64,000 nucleotides of DNA from Bacteroidota bacterium (lineage in GTDB: Bacteria > Bacteroidota > Bacteroidia > B-17B0 > Aurantibacillaceae). The stretch covers positions 17,506 to 81,505 of the forward strand of contig JADBXZ010000010.1 of assembly GCA_020403265.1 (NCBI GenBank), read 5' to 3'. Shown here one piece after another: positions 51,254-60,761 of the stretch. Both the position numbers and the translations under genes were made by a program. The notes under the pieces are model-generated. The model saw only the letters and a program-made list of their open reading frames with translations. It was not told the DNA's origin and searched no databases. Every line of letters starts with the position of its first letter. The stretch's first letter is position 1.

Positions 51254-54028
51254 ATGACCATTGAAGAAATAAAATCACGTCTAACCATCGTAGAAGTCAT
51301 TATGCACTACGGATTATTGCCAGATACGCATGGTAGGTTGTGTTGTCCTTTTCACGAAGATAAAACACCCAGCTTCCAGCTCTACACCAAAACAAATACA
51401 TGGACATGCTTCAGTAGCAATTGCGAAGCAGGGAGTGGCGATGTGATAGATTTTATAATGAAAAAAGATAATAGCAACAAGTACCAAGCTATTATGAAAT
51501 CAAAAGAACTCATTAGCCATTTACACCCACAAGCCCTGCAACCCATACAACATCAGGTAAACAGCCCAGTAATAGACAAACAAGATAAGATTGCATTTTT
51601 AGAAAGAATATTTGCCTACTTCCAAAACGGCTTACACATGAGCAAAATAGGCAACGAGTATTTACAACAACGTAGCTTAGATAAAGGCAAACTAGCAGCC
51701 GTAGGATGTGCCGTTGGTTACAATAGTGGGCAATACCACCACCGTACCAATAGCAATTTAATTGAAGGCTCTGTAAAATATGGTTTATTGATACCAAGCG
51801 ATAAAAACAATACAGGCGGTGCGGGTTATAACATCTGGGGAAAGATGAGTATGGTGTTCCAGCTTAAAAACAAACAAGGGCAAGTTATTAGTTTTTACGC
51901 ACGAAGCATTTACGATACCAAACATAGTAGGCATTACTACATGCGAGATAGTGAGGGCTTGTTCCCAGCATACCCCATGTTTAACACCAAACATTTATTA
52001 ATAACCGAAAGTATTATTGATGCAGCCACACTCATACAACATACAGAAATCAACTCGCAGTTTACCATACTTGCCGCTTATGGCACAAACCGCCTGACCG
52101 ATGAACACCTGATTGCTATTAAGGAATTAAAAGAACTCGAAGAAATTATTTTTTATTTTGATGGCGATGATGCAGGAAAAAAAGCAGTCGTAAAATACAC
52201 CGAGCAATTAAAAGAACTGATACCACACGCAAACATCAGTAGTGTACTTACACTAGAAAACGAAGATGTAAACAGTATCTATGGCAAGTACGGATTAGAT
52301 GTATTAGTCAAACAAATCAATGAACGAGTGTCGGTTTATGAAGCAGGGACTTATATAACACCTACACAAGAGCCAGTAGCACAAACAGAAAAAATAACAC
52401 CACAAAAAACAGAACCAAAAAAACAAACAGCACCAACTACAAATGAACCACTAGAAACAAAAACATTTAGTGTAGATAATCCCGAAGCCCTTGTTTGGCA
52501 GAACAAACAACTACACATCATGGTTTTAGGAGGCATTAAACTCAGCGGATTAGACCGATTAAAAACCACACTTAAAATAAAAGCAAAACATAACCATTAC
52601 ACACCACTCAGGCACAGCTTGGATTTATACAACACCGAACACTTGTTGCGCTTAAAACAAAACGTGTCCGAACAACTGGAAGTGTCTATGACTATTACCG
52701 ATGTGAGTTTTAACGAACTCATAGAAGACTTGGAAAACTATCGACTACAACGCATAGGCTCATTACAACCATTAAAATCAATCAGTCTTCCGCTTACTAA
52801 CATTGAAACAGAAACATCACTCAATTATTTAAAGCATCCAGAATTAATGCTTAATACCATGAATGATATTGGTAAAACAGGAATAGTAGGCGAACACTTA
52901 AACCGCTTCACAATGTTTTTAGTGTTTATGACACGCATTACCAATGACCCATTACACATCATTAGCTTTGGCGCAAGTGGTACAGGCAAAACCTATTTAC
53001 AGGAAAATGTAGCTAAGCTCATACCCGATGAAGATAAGCTGGAAATAACCACGCTGAGTGGCAATGCACTCTACTACTTTAAAAACGATGACTTAAAACA
53101 CAAGCTACTTTTAATCGAAGATTATGATGGCGTACAGGATGGATTATATCCGTTAAGAGAACTCAGCACCAAACAAAAGATAACAAAAACAGTATCGCTA
53201 AAAGATAGCAAAGGAGCTATTAAAACTTACACATTTACCGTAGAAGGCCCCGTGAGTATTGCTGGATGCACCACCAAAGAAAGCGTGTATGAAGACAATG
53301 CCAACCGTTGCATTTTATTATACTTAGATACAAGTGCTGAACAAGACGAACGCATTATGGAGTACCAGCGTTCCGTATCAGCAGGGTTGATTAATTACAA
53401 ACAAGAAGAAGAATACAGAACCTTGTTACGGAACGTGCAACGCATGATAAAACCCATTAAGGTCATTAACCCTTATGCGCCCTGTTTAAAGATACCCAAG
53501 ACTATTTTAAAGCCACGCAGAAGCCATCGCTTGTATTTACGTTTCATTGAAATTGTAACCCTTTACAATCAATACCAGCGAGAAATAAAAATAAATCCAC
53601 AAGACAATGAACCATTTATAGAAACCACCTTTGACGACATTGCATGGGCAAATAAGCTTTTAAAGCACATTTTAATCCGTAAGGCAGATGAACTCACTAC
53701 TGCTTGCCGAACGTTCTTAGAACGCCTTAAAACACATTTAAAAGCCAAAAAAGAAACCACCTTTAAAGCAAAAGATGTGCGAAGCGATTTACGCATACAC
53801 GCATCTTCCTTAAAAAAATATTTACTCGAACTCTACACTAACGGTTACATCAAAGTAAGCGGAGGCAACAAAGCCAGAGGCTACGTGTATGAAATAGCTT
53901 CTTATGAAGAATACGAGCAATTAAAAAGCAGCATCAATAATGCGCTGGATGATTTACTGGAAACCATTAAACAAAACGGCTGCAAAGGTTCAGATGAAAA
54001 AAAAGAAGATGAAATCAATGCCGAGTAG
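51254..54028 (+). CDS. Primase-ATPase fusion (CHC2, TOPRIM, P-loop) of module 1
   Basis: 924 residues. A CHC2 zinc finger at ~25-65 reads CCPFHEDKTPSFQLYTKTNT with the later Cys pair in CFSSNCEAGSG. A TOPRIM domain follows with LLITESIIDAATLI and IIFYFDGDDAGKKAVVKY (~245-320). After a linker, the region from ~405 matches the whole second ATPase (57928-59805): VLGGIKLSGLDRLKTTLKIK, Walker A FGASGTGKTYLQENV (~572), Walker B LLLIEDYDG and GPVSIAGCTTKESVYEDNAN. It probably primes or remodels DNA for the two recombinases downstream. Confidence 0.85.
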   Translation: MTIEEIKSRLTIVEVIMHYGLLPDTHGRLCCPFHEDKTPSFQLYTKTNTWTCFSSNCEAGSGDVIDFIMKKDNSNKYQAIMKSKELISHLHPQALQPIQHQVNSPVIDKQDKIAFLERIFAYFQNGLHMSKIGNEYLQQRSLDKGKLAAVGCAVGYNSGQYHHRTNSNLIEGSVKYGLLIPSDKNNTGGAGYNIWGKMSMVFQLKNKQGQVISFYARSIYDTKHSRHYYMRDSEGLFPAYPMFNTKHLLITESIIDAATLIQHTEINSQFTILAAYGTNRLTDEHLIAIKELKELEEIIFYFDGDDAGKKAVVKYTEQLKELIPHANISSVLTLENEDVNSIYGKYGLDVLVKQINERVSVYEAGTYITPTQEPVAQTEKITPQKTEPKKQTAPTTNEPLETKTFSVDNPEALVWQNKQLHIMVLGGIKLSGLDRLKTTLKIKAKHNHYTPLRHSLDLYNTEHLLRLKQNVSEQLEVSMTITDVSFNELIEDLENYRLQRIGSLQPLKSISLPLTNIETETSLNYLKHPELMLNTMNDIGKTGIVGEHLNRFTMFLVFMTRITNDPLHIISFGASGTGKTYLQENVAKLIPDEDKLEITTLSGNALYYFKNDDLKHKLLLIEDYDGVQDGLYPLRELSTKQKITKTVSLKDSKGAIKTYTFTVEGPVSIAGCTTKESVYEDNANRCILLYLDTSAEQDERIMEYQRSVSAGLINYKQEEEYRTLLRNVQRMIKPIKVINPYAPCLKIPKTILKPRRSHRLYLRFIEIVTLYNQYQREIKINPQDNEPFIETTFDDIAWANKLLKHILIRKADELTTACRTFLERLKTHLKAKKETTFKAKDVRSDLRIHASSLKKYLLELYTNGYIKVSGGNKARGYVYEIASYEEYEQLKSSINNALDDLLETIKQNGCKGSDEKKEDEINAE

Positions 54029-54142
54029 TTCAGTAGTTCGTGAGTGGTTCGCTTATAACAAATAACCACTCTATGATAATCACACCAACACTTTACAGAG
54101 GTAGTTACATTAAAACAGAAAAGCATTGTAAGAGAAATAATT

Positions 54143-55063
54143 ATGAAACATTTAATCCTAAACAATCCCAGTTACATCAAACTAGAAGAAGGCTTTAGAG
54201 AATGGTTAGAAATACTGGGCTATGCGCCAGTAAGTGTTGTAAGCCATCCACGCATTATGCGAGAGTTTTTTAATCACTTGGAAAGTATTGGTATTAATCA
54301 CATTGAACAAGTGGAAAATGAAACGGTGTACGGTTACTTTGATTATTTAAAAGGCAGAAAAAAATTAAGAGATAACGGAGCCTTAACCAATAGTTATTTA
54401 AACAAACACTTGCAAACCATTAAACGCTTTAGCGATTACTTGCGTGATGCACATAAGCAAAGCTTTACAACAGATATAATCGGCTTCCCTGTTAATACAC
54501 CACCACAAGTTGTACTACACCAAAAAGAAATAGAACTATTATACAATGCCGTTCCCAATGATGAATACGGTATAAGAGATAGTGTGATGCTTGATATTTA
54601 TTACGGTTGTGGCTTACGCAAAAATGAGGGGGTGCAATTAGATATGGAAGACGTATTGTATGATAGAGGCTTGTTGTATGTAAGAGCTGGAAAAAACTAT
54701 ACAGAACGCTATGTACCCGTGAATGATAAAATATTAAAGAACATCCGTAATTATGCTAACGATGCACGGATTAGTTTATTAGTCAAAGACAAAAACGAAC
54801 CATCCTTGTTTGTATCACAACGAGGAGAACGACCAACTGGAGATAGTTTATTGTTAAGATTAAAAGGGTTGAAAGAACTAACAGGAAATACAGTTTTACA
54901 AAGTAAAAAAATAGGCTTGCATACTTTACGACATAGCATAGCAACACACTTGTTGATGGGAGGAATGAAATTAGAAAACGTTGCTAAATTCTTAGGACAT
55001 AAATCAATCGAATCAACACAAATCTATACACACTTAGCACATGAACTTCAATCAATACCTTGA
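54143..55063 (+). CDS. Tyrosine recombinase A1
   Basis: 306 residues with an N-terminal SAM-like DNA-binding domain (REWLEILGYAPVSVVSHPRI) and a catalytic domain. The canonical residues are present: Arg in YYGCGLRKNEGVQLD, Lys in RAGKNYTERYVPV, HxxR in LHTLRHSIATHLL, His in FLGHKSIEST and the nucleophile Tyr in QIYTHL. Its 3' end overlaps the next recombinase by 23 nt. It is closely related to A2 at 59802-60761. Confidence 0.92.
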   Translation: MKHLILNNPSYIKLEEGFREWLEILGYAPVSVVSHPRIMREFFNHLESIGINHIEQVENETVYGYFDYLKGRKKLRDNGALTNSYLNKHLQTIKRFSDYLRDAHKQSFTTDIIGFPVNTPPQVVLHQKEIELLYNAVPNDEYGIRDSVMLDIYYGCGLRKNEGVQLDMEDVLYDRGLLYVRAGKNYTERYVPVNDKILKNIRNYANDARISLLVKDKNEPSLFVSQRGERPTGDSLLLRLKGLKELTGNTVLQSKKIGLHTLRHSIATHLLMGGMKLENVAKFLGHKSIESTQIYTHLAHELQSIP

Positions 55064-55916
55064 AAGCAGAAACTACTCCATTAAAACCATAGAGAGTTAT
55101 GAAAAGCTACTTGCTAAATTTTTAAAGTGGTTAAAAGAAGAAAACTTAGAAGCTGAAAGAGCCACTTACAACGACATCATGGCTTACATACGCTATGCAA
55201 CAGAACGAGGTGGAAACAAACGTTATCTTCAAATGCAAGTAACCATCATCAGGCATTACTACAATTACTTAGTAAGAATCAAAAAAGTAAAAGATAACGT
55301 TACCACAAACATTAACATAAAAGGCACAAGACGACGTTTACCACATGATATACTTAACCCTGATGAGTTGGAACAGATCTACCAGAACTATCCTGTAAAT
55401 GGCATTATTGGCAAGCGCAATAAAGCCATGTTAGGATTAATGATTTATCAAGGCTTGGGAACAGAAGATTTAGGCAGATTAGAAGAAGCACATTTAAAAC
55501 TGAATGAAAGTAAAATTTATATCCCAGCAAGAAGACGAAGCAATAACCGAACACTAGACTTAATACCAGAACAAGTAAAATATTTACAGGAGTATATTAC
55601 AAAAGTCCGTCCCTTATTATTAGAATTAACAGATAAGGAAACGCATTTACTTTTTACCAGTTGGGGAAGCAGCGAACGCTTTAGCAATATGCAGTCGGTC
55701 ATGTTACGAAACATTAAACGCTATATGCCACAGGTAAAATCAACGGAGCAAATACGCATGAGTGTAATAGCAGAATGGGTAAAGAAAACAAACTTGCGTG
55801 AAGCGCAATACTTGGCTGGACATCGGTACGTTAGCAGCACAGAACTTTACCAGCAAACCAATATGGAAGACTTAAAAAAAGACGTTCAAGCCTTCCATCC
55901 CTTTAAAACAAAGTAA
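55041..55916 (+). CDS. Tyrosine recombinase B1, degenerate active site
   Basis: 291 residues. Core domain (NQYLESRNYSIKTIESYEKL) and catalytic fold are intact, and the Tyr (GHRYVSSTELYQQ) and the preceding His are present. However the first catalytic Arg position reads YQGLGTEDLGRL (Gly), and the HxxR box reads EQIRMSVIAEW (His to Glu). It may act only in complex with recombinase A1. Its ATG lies within the end of A1. A terminator follows at 55941-55978. Confidence 0.85.
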   Translation: MNFNQYLESRNYSIKTIESYEKLLAKFLKWLKEENLEAERATYNDIMAYIRYATERGGNKRYLQMQVTIIRHYYNYLVRIKKVKDNVTTNINIKGTRRRLPHDILNPDELEQIYQNYPVNGIIGKRNKAMLGLMIYQGLGTEDLGRLEEAHLKLNESKIYIPARRRSNNRTLDLIPEQVKYLQEYITKVRPLLLELTDKETHLLFTSWGSSERFSNMQSVMLRNIKRYMPQVKSTEQIRMSVIAEWVKKTNLREAQYLAGHRYVSSTELYQQTNMEDLKKDVQAFHPFKTK

Positions 55917-55940
55917 AACTTAACTTTTTTCTTTCAACTG

Positions 55941-55978
55941 AAAATGCCCTCGTTTATTTAATTGAATGAGGGCATTTT
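55941..55978 (+). terminator. Terminator of module 1
   Basis: AAAATGCCCTC..GAGGGCATTTT hairpin with an 18-nt loop, 25 nt after the B1 stop. Confidence 0.85.
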
Positions 55979-56053
55979 GTTTATATAAAATCTTCAAAAA
56001 ACTTGATAACCTATATCATAAATACGAGCAATTTACTATATTAGTACAATCAA

Positions 56054-57037
56054 ATGGGAGCATTAAAACTATCATATAACGAAAATAATATATCTGTAAA
56101 TGATAGTGATTACTCGTTTTTGAGAGTAGTAGCAAAAGATGGTAAATCTATAACGCCAAGCTTAAACTCTTATGTCTTCGGCTCGCCTATGCCGGGTAGG
56201 AACTTCAATGCTAGTAATTACCGATATGGTTATAATGGTAAAGAGAATGATAATGAGGTGAAAGGAACTGGAAATAGTTTAGACTTTGGAGCAAGAGTAC
56301 ACGACCCTAGGCTAGGAAGATTTCTTTCTACTGACCCACTTTCTACAACTTACCCAAGTATAAGTCCTTATTGCTTTGCTGCAAATGACCCAATTCGATT
56401 TATTGACGTAGATGGTAAAGGGCCAGGCGATAGAGTTATTATATTTACGGGTAACATATTAATACCTTTTATTCAACAAAGAACGCCAACCATGGACCAG
56501 TTATATAAAGGAGTTGGTAAAAATGGCGCAGATGTTACAATGTATAATACTTATCGGCAGGTTACTGATGCAGCTTTTATAAAGAGTGCAGTAAACGAAG
56601 TTTTACAATCAAGAAAAGCGAACCCAAATAACACAATTATTATTTTTGGTTATAGTTATGGTGGTGTTGTAGCGCAAAAGGTAGCAGCTGAATTGAAAAA
56701 ACAGAATGTTGAAGTTAAATTGTTAGTTACGCTTGATGCCGCAAACGGTACCGCAAGTGATGAAATTAACAGAGTGATTCCGAGTAATGTTAAGACTAAT
56801 AAAAATTATTACGAAACAAATAAACCCAATAGTGGAGTTATAGAAAAAGTTCTTGATTCTAATGGAGCAGCTAATTGTGCAGAAGACTGTGATAAAACAG
56901 ATGTTCAAAATTTTGACATGTCTAAAACACAGCAGGACGGCAAACCTGTTGATCATTACAATATTGACGATAAGATGATAAATACCATTATCAACGATAT
57001 AAATGATGCAGAACCCAAAGCAGAACCAAAGAAATAA
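56054..57037 (+). CDS. Orphan RHS tip 3 with lipase-like toxin domain
   Basis: 327 residues. A unique ~40-residue start (GALKLSYNENNISVNDSDYS) leads to an RHS core: VFGSPMPGRNFNASNYRYGY, ENDNEVKGTGNSLDFGARVH, DPRLGRFLSTDPLSTTYPSI and RFIDVDGKG. The C-terminus has a serine hydrolase elbow in IIIFGYSYGGVVAQKVAAEL, Asp in LLVTLDAANGT and a late His in GKPVDHYNIDD, a plausible alpha/beta-hydrolase triad. The following small membrane protein would be the immunity factor. This cassette lacks the leader repeat of the other two. Confidence 0.78.
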   Translation: MGALKLSYNENNISVNDSDYSFLRVVAKDGKSITPSLNSYVFGSPMPGRNFNASNYRYGYNGKENDNEVKGTGNSLDFGARVHDPRLGRFLSTDPLSTTYPSISPYCFAANDPIRFIDVDGKGPGDRVIIFTGNILIPFIQQRTPTMDQLYKGVGKNGADVTMYNTYRQVTDAAFIKSAVNEVLQSRKANPNNTIIIFGYSYGGVVAQKVAAELKKQNVEVKLLVTLDAANGTASDEINRVIPSNVKTNKNYYETNKPNSGVIEKVLDSNGAANCAEDCDKTDVQNFDMSKTQQDGKPVDHYNIDDKMINTIINDINDAEPKAEPKK

Positions 57038-57050
57038 ATACTAAAAACTC

Positions 57051-57347
57051 GTGAAGTTGAAAACAGATAGAATAAAAATATATAGCAAATATGCTTTTTT
57101 AATATTAACAGCCCACGTTTTATTAATAACTATTTTTGATATTGTGGATAGAGTGTTTGATATTAAAATTAACTATCCATCTGTATCAAATTTATTTATT
57201 TTGGCAATTTTTATTCTTCCTTTGATAGGTATTATTATGTTCTTTTCATTTAAGAGTACTTATGCTAAAATATTTGGAATTATTACTGTCCTAATAAGTA
57301 GCATTGATATTTATTTATTTTTAAAACAAACTTCAGGTGCGCTTTGA
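57051..57347 (+). CDS. Putative membrane immunity protein for RHS tip 3
   Basis: 98 residues from a GTG at 57051, 13 nt after the tip stop. Three hydrophobic helices are visible: YAFLILTAHVLLITIFDIV, NLFILAIFILPLIGIIMFF and IFGIITVLISSIDIYLFLK. A membrane immunity protein would suit a lipase acting on envelope lipids. No family recognised. A strong bidirectional terminator follows. Confidence 0.65.
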   Translation: MKLKTDRIKIYSKYAFLILTAHVLLITIFDIVDRVFDIKINYPSVSNLFILAIFILPLIGIIMFFSFKSTYAKIFGIITVLISSIDIYLFLKQTSGAL

Positions 57348-57392
57348 ATTTTACACCGCTCCTCATTAGAGTAGCCACACTTAATAATTTTA

Positions 57393-57427
57393 AAGTAAAA
57401 AGCCCGCAATTGCGGGCTTTTTACTTT
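57393..57427. terminator. Bidirectional terminator
   Basis: AAAAAGCCCGCAATTGCGGGCTTTTT is a near-perfect palindrome with A/T tails on both sides. It serves tip 3/immunity on plus and the XRE gene on minus. Confidence 0.9.
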
Positions 57428-57764
57428 ACAACGTTTTAAACTTAGCAGCTTTTAGTAAATTATCTACTGTGTATAAAACACAATGCTTGTCTTCTTCTGT
57501 TAGGTTCTCAATATCCTGTAAACGTTTAAGCATAGCAGGGTCTTTTAAAAGCGAAGATTGTTTATTTTCTCCGAGCAAATAACCTACTGTAGTATCAAGG
57601 AGTTTAGCCAGTTTAACGGCAGCCTCAATACTTGGTGTCATCTCTTCACGCTCATACTTACCAATTACCGAATGCGAAGTTTTTAAAAGATGTGCCAGTT
57701 CTTTTTGCGAAAGCCCTTTAGCCTTGCGGCACTCGGCTAGTTTATTACCAAAATCTAACTTCAT
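57426..57764 (-). CDS. XRE repressor of recombinase module 2
   Basis: 112 residues: FGNKLAECRKAKGLSQKELA, HLLKTSHSVIGKYEREEMTP, AVKLAKLLDTTVGYLLGENK. Standard XRE HTH followed by a helical tail. Divergent from the module 2 ATPase, with TACCTTATT-type sites in between. It differs from the module 1 repressor in sequence and operator, so the two modules should be regulated independently. Confidence 0.87.
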   Translation of the reverse strand: MKLDFGNKLAECRKAKGLSQKELAHLLKTSHSVIGKYEREEMTPSIEAAVKLAKLLDTTVGYLLGENKQSSLLKDPAMLKRLQDIENLTEEDKHCVLYTVDNLLKAAKFKTL

Positions 57765-57770
57765 AAAATA

Positions 57771-57900
57771 TACCTTATTAGGGCTTTAAACACCCTGTTT
57801 TAGCTATTGTTAGCAAATATATACATATTATAAGGTAAATTAAAATCGGAAAGACTTGTTTTGTTACACTCTAAAATATACCTTTACACCCAATAAGGTA
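57771..57900. promoter_or_regulatory. TACCTTATT operator cluster of module 2
   Basis: TACCTTATTA at 57771-57780, TATAAGGTA at 57829-57837, TACCTTT at 57879-57885 and AATAAGGTA at 57892-57900. The last two face each other as TACCTT..AAGGTA. These are likely XRE binding sites. Confidence 0.65.
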
Positions 57901-57927
57901 CATTAAAATATTTTTTAGTTAAAACAT

Positions 57928-59805
57928 ATGGAAGCAAACAAGATAAACACCGCTAACCCCGAAGCCATCACTTACACCACCGAAGAATTAGGCTTTACCG
58001 TATTGGGCGGCATACGATTAGACGGACTGGACAGACTAAGAGTAACCGTAAAAATAGAAGTGATAAACCGCCAGTTAACGCACTACCTCAATAACCCAGA
58101 GTTAGCAGCCCTTGCCATGAGGCACAATGTAGATTTATACAACGATACACAAGTAGAAAAACTTTTGCGTAAAACAGCCGAGCGATTAGAAGTAGGTATA
58201 AGCAGTATAGCCAAAGCAATAGCAGAACTTACCAGCCAGTTAGAAATTTACCGCCTTGAAAAAATAAAAGAACAAGAAACAAAAACCGAAATAAGAAAAC
58301 AGCTTACAGAAACAGAGCGCACAGCAGCAAAAGAATTTTTAGAACAAGAAAATTTACTACAAAAAACAAATGAAGCGATTGGTAGAAGTGGCGTAATAGG
58401 CGAAGAACTCAACAGATTACTAATGTATTTAATATTTACAAGCCGAAAAAGAGAACACCCTTTACACATTATAAGCCTTGGCAGTAGCGGCACAGGAAAA
58501 ACATACTTACAAGAAAAAGTAGGCGAACTTATACCCGAAGAAGATAAATTAGAAATAACCGTACTAAGTGAAAACGCATTTTACTACTTCGGACAAAGAG
58601 AACTAAAAAATAAACTCATACTCATAGAAGATTTAGACGGAGCAGAAAACGTACTATACCCATTACGAGAACTACAAAGCAAAAAAAGAATAAGTAAAAC
58701 CGTTGCCCACAAAGACACACGAGGCAATACAAAAACCGTGAGCCTAACCGTAGAAGGCCCTGTAAGCGTGGCAGGATGCACCACCAAAGAAAGCATTTAT
58801 GAAGATAACGCAAACAGAAGTTTTTTAATTTACTTGGATGAAAGCCCCGAACAAGACGAAAAAATAATGAACTATCAACGCAAAGCCTCCGCAGGTATGA
58901 TAAACAGGGACGAAGAACAAGAACTAAAACAACTCTTAAAAAACACACAACGCATACTACACCCCATCAGCATAAGAAACCCTTATGCAGAGCAATTAAA
59001 ACTACCACAAGAAGTATTTAAACCAAGAAGAACAAATAGCCACTATTTACAGTTCATTGAAGCAATCACCTTTTACCACCAATACCAACGAGAACAGAAA
59101 GCAGATGAAAGCACAGGAGAAATTTATATAGAAACAACTTTACAAGACATAGAAGCAGCCAACCGCTTAATAAAAGAAATCTTACTAAGGAAATCAGATG
59201 AACTAAACACCGCAACCCGCCGCTACTTTGAATACCTGAAAGCCTATTTAAGAGCAGAAAATAAAACAGCCTTTACCACCAAAGAAGTACGACAAGCCCT
59301 AAGAACCAATCACAGCAACCAAAAACGCTATATGCTGCAATTACTATTAAACAACTACATCAAAAAAGGCACAGGCACAAAAGCAAAAGGCTACCGCTAC
59401 GAAATAGTAAGCTATGAAGAATACGAACAACTAAAAAACAGCATCAGCAGCGTATTAGACAACATCGTAACAGGGTTACAGTCCATAAGTTCAGTAAAAG
59501 TTCAAACACAAAATGAACCACTAAAAGCCACGCCAGTAAAGGTAATACAGAAAAAGTTCAAAAGTTCACTAACACAAGAGCAAGGCAAAAGAAAACGCAT
59601 AGAAGAAGCCGAAAGCTACACCTTAGAAATACTAGAAAAACTGTTAGAGCAAGAACCCACAAAACTATTTAGCGCATTAGATATAGCCATGCAAAGCAAT
59701 CGCAGCCCAATAACAGAAGGACGTTACCTAAAAGAATTATGCAATAACGGAAAACTGGAACGGACATGGGAGAACAGACAATACCTATATAAAATAAAAA
59801 TATGA
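57928..59805 (+). CDS. P-loop ATPase of module 2 (lacks primase domains)
   Basis: 625 residues. It aligns by eye with the C-terminal half of the module 1 protein: VLGGIRLDGLDRLRVTVKIE, HPLHIISLGSSGTGKTYLQE (Walker A ~190), LILIEDLDGAENVLYPLREL and GPVSVAGCTTKESIYEDNAN. CHC2 and TOPRIM domains are absent. It has an extra C-terminal region (~525-625: ESYTLEILEKLLEQEPTKLF, a winged-helix-like end). It overlaps the recombinase A2 start by 4 nt (ATGA). Confidence 0.85.
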   Translation: MEANKINTANPEAITYTTEELGFTVLGGIRLDGLDRLRVTVKIEVINRQLTHYLNNPELAALAMRHNVDLYNDTQVEKLLRKTAERLEVGISSIAKAIAELTSQLEIYRLEKIKEQETKTEIRKQLTETERTAAKEFLEQENLLQKTNEAIGRSGVIGEELNRLLMYLIFTSRKREHPLHIISLGSSGTGKTYLQEKVGELIPEEDKLEITVLSENAFYYFGQRELKNKLILIEDLDGAENVLYPLRELQSKKRISKTVAHKDTRGNTKTVSLTVEGPVSVAGCTTKESIYEDNANRSFLIYLDESPEQDEKIMNYQRKASAGMINRDEEQELKQLLKNTQRILHPISIRNPYAEQLKLPQEVFKPRRTNSHYLQFIEAITFYHQYQREQKADESTGEIYIETTLQDIEAANRLIKEILLRKSDELNTATRRYFEYLKAYLRAENKTAFTTKEVRQALRTNHSNQKRYMLQLLLNNYIKKGTGTKAKGYRYEIVSYEEYEQLKNSISSVLDNIVTGLQSISSVKVQTQNEPLKATPVKVIQKKFKSSLTQEQGKRKRIEEAESYTLEILEKLLEQEPTKLFSALDIAMQSNRSPITEGRYLKELCNNGKLERTWENRQYLYKIKI

Positions 59806-60761
59806 GAAAATTACCACTATCATCACCGCACTATCAATACATAGAAAAAAGTTTTAAAAAATGGTTAGACGTGTTAGGCTATGCCTCGCAAACCGTTTAC
59901 AGTATGCCCCTTTGCATCAGAGAACTACTAAACCACTTAGAACAAAAAGGAAAAACACAAATAACCGAAATAACAAAAGAACACATCAAAGAATACTATT
60001 ATAAGCATCTTAAAAACCGTCCGAATTATAGATTTGGCGGGGCATTAAGCAGTAACCATTTAAACAAACACTTACAGGCATTGTATAAGTTCTGCGATTA
60101 TCTGCGACAGTCAGGGCGTTTAATTATCCCCGACCTTGGCATACGATGGGAAGAACGCACAAGAGATATACCAGCAGTATTAACCGAAGAAGAAATAAAA
60201 CAACTCTATAAAGCCTGCGACCTATACCCAACAGACAGAGGCAGAAAACCCGAATGGTTTTATCCCGCTATGGCACTAAGAGATAAAGCCATGCTAACCG
60301 TTTATTATGGCTGCGGATTAAGACGAAACGAGGGCGTACACCTTGAATTAAACGACATCCTTTGGGATAAACAATTACTGTATGTAAGAAAAGGCAAGAA
60401 CTATAAAGAACGCTTTGTACCCATTAGTAATAGCGGAATAAAGCACCTTGAAAATTATTTATACGAAGCACGGCCACACCTGATAAAACACGACAAAGCC
60501 GAACACTTTTTTATTAATGAAAGAGCCAAGCCCATGAAAGGCGATATGATGTTATTACGCTTAAACCAATTACTAACACGAACAGAAAACCAAGTATTAC
60601 AAGATAAAGAACCAGGGCTGCACACCCTGCGCCACAGCATAGCCACGCACCTGTTAGGTAATGGAATGAAACTTGAAAAAATAAAAACCTTTTTAGGACA
60701 TGACAGCTTAGAAAGCACACAGATATACACACACTTAATTGAAAAAGAAAATGAAAGCTAA
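59802..60761 (+). CDS. Tyrosine recombinase A2
   Basis: 319 residues. N-terminal SAM-like domain (SFKKWLDVLGYASQTVYSMP), catalytic domain with Arg in YYGCGLRRNEGVHLEL, Lys in RKGKNYKERFVPI, LHTLRHSIATHLLGNG, FLGHDSLESTQIYTHL. All active-site residues are present. It is a clear paralogue of A1. It overlaps the upstream ATPase and downstream B2 gene. Confidence 0.92.
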   Translation: MRKLPLSSPHYQYIEKSFKKWLDVLGYASQTVYSMPLCIRELLNHLEQKGKTQITEITKEHIKEYYYKHLKNRPNYRFGGALSSNHLNKHLQALYKFCDYLRQSGRLIIPDLGIRWEERTRDIPAVLTEEEIKQLYKACDLYPTDRGRKPEWFYPAMALRDKAMLTVYYGCGLRRNEGVHLELNDILWDKQLLYVRKGKNYKERFVPISNSGIKHLENYLYEARPHLIKHDKAEHFFINERAKPMKGDMMLLRLNQLLTRTENQVLQDKEPGLHTLRHSIATHLLGNGMKLEKIKTFLGHDSLESTQIYTHLIEKENES

